DNA of 64,000 nt from Aporrectodea caliginosa. Its lineage: Eukaryota; Annelida; Clitellata; Crassiclitellata; Lumbricidae. The position numbers and the translations under genes were made by a program. Within the stretch, counting starts at the first letter, position 1. The number at the start of each line of letters is the position of its first letter. Positions 63,659 to 64,000 of this stretch are shown piece by piece. Where the stretch lies: positions 249,001 to 313,000 of the forward strand of contig JACEVL010000279.1 of assembly GCA_020284085.1 (NCBI GenBank). Direction: 5' to 3'. The notes under the pieces were generated by a model. That model ran no database searches, was not told where the DNA came from, and saw nothing but the letters and a program-made list of their open reading frames with translations.

Positions 63659-64000
63659 AGAAATAAACTGAAAACGAAAGATTATTGAACGAAAAAATGC
63701 ATTACGTACTGGTGTAAACAATTTTCCGGCGAACGCTCCAAGCAGTAAAGAATAACATTTCATGCGTAAGTGACATAGTGCCTTGTTTCATACTCTATAT
63801 TTTCGATGTATAAATAAGTGCATAATTCACACGTATCATTTGGTATTTAATTTGAACTAAAACAGTTATTTCGTTATTTGTAATGCCGACGACACAACTT
63901 GCCGTCGCTCTGGCCCAGACCACGATAGAATAGAGCGTTACAAGTTCAACCGCCCAAGTTCATGTCCCAAATAAGTAATCAACGAGTAACAAAACAATAT
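63659..64000. other. Right edge, nothing recognised
   Basis: AT-rich sequence after the minisatellite with no ORF or repeat that could be supported. Confidence 0.3.

Noticed and set aside
61747..63671. Two overlapping ORFs of 639 and 617 codons as repeat proteins
   Set aside because: They are overlapping frames of the same minisatellite, repeatedly exchange the same peptide patterns where 26-bp units shift frame, and have no splice, start or homology support.

Overview
The window is eukaryotic nuclear DNA from an invertebrate animal. A long spliced gene with consensus GT-AG introns, a prickle-type exon, many hAT, pogo, CR1-like LINE, tRNA-SINE and Ty3/gypsy-type elements, and abundant microsatellites all point that way. 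An invertebrate deuterostome (echinoderm or hemichordate-like) is my best guess, resting on the URB1 and prickle similarity, the mobile-element mix and the very frequent palindrome TAGGCCTA. The species is not proven by the sequence.

Layout. Bases 1-390 are the last coding exon of a prickle-like planar-polarity gene ending in a CAAX box (CIVS), followed by a long 3' UTR to about 1.83 kb. At 2021-8463 lies a young LTR retrotransposon with two 1651-bp LTRs differing at only five bases that I could see. Its Gag-protease ORF starts inside the 5' LTR and runs through the LTR end and the probable primer-binding site; most of pol is deleted. From 8.5 to 29 kb the window is gene-poor and repeat-rich. 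The only intact gene there is an uninterrupted 768-codon minus-strand ORF (11500-13806) for a CARD-like plus leucine-rich-repeat protein. The rest is hAT elements with exact 8-bp target duplications, a LINE split by one of them, CR1-like LINE debris, a pogo/Tigger deletion derivative, and tRNA-derived SINEs. Some of these SINEs form a composite with two tRNA-like heads.

From about 30 to 57.9 kb the minus strand carries most of one gene, URB1 (NPA1, nucleolar pre-ribosomal-associated protein 1). I recognise 31 exons whose splice phases agree at every junction; one internal exon carries an apparent frameshift, and the first exon was not found. Its introns hold small MITEs, a Foldback-like element, a composite SINE, and a 3-kb nest of inverted repeats and AT microsatellites (43.0-45.9 kb).

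To the right of URB1 are a possible head-to-head plus-strand gene (58931 onward, tentative), a 4-copy ~181-bp tandem array, a hAT MITE, and a 1.8-kb minisatellite (61855-63658) of about 27-bp units each containing a CCAAT box. TAGGCCTA is common in the flanking repeat-rich regions but nearly absent from the URB1 locus.
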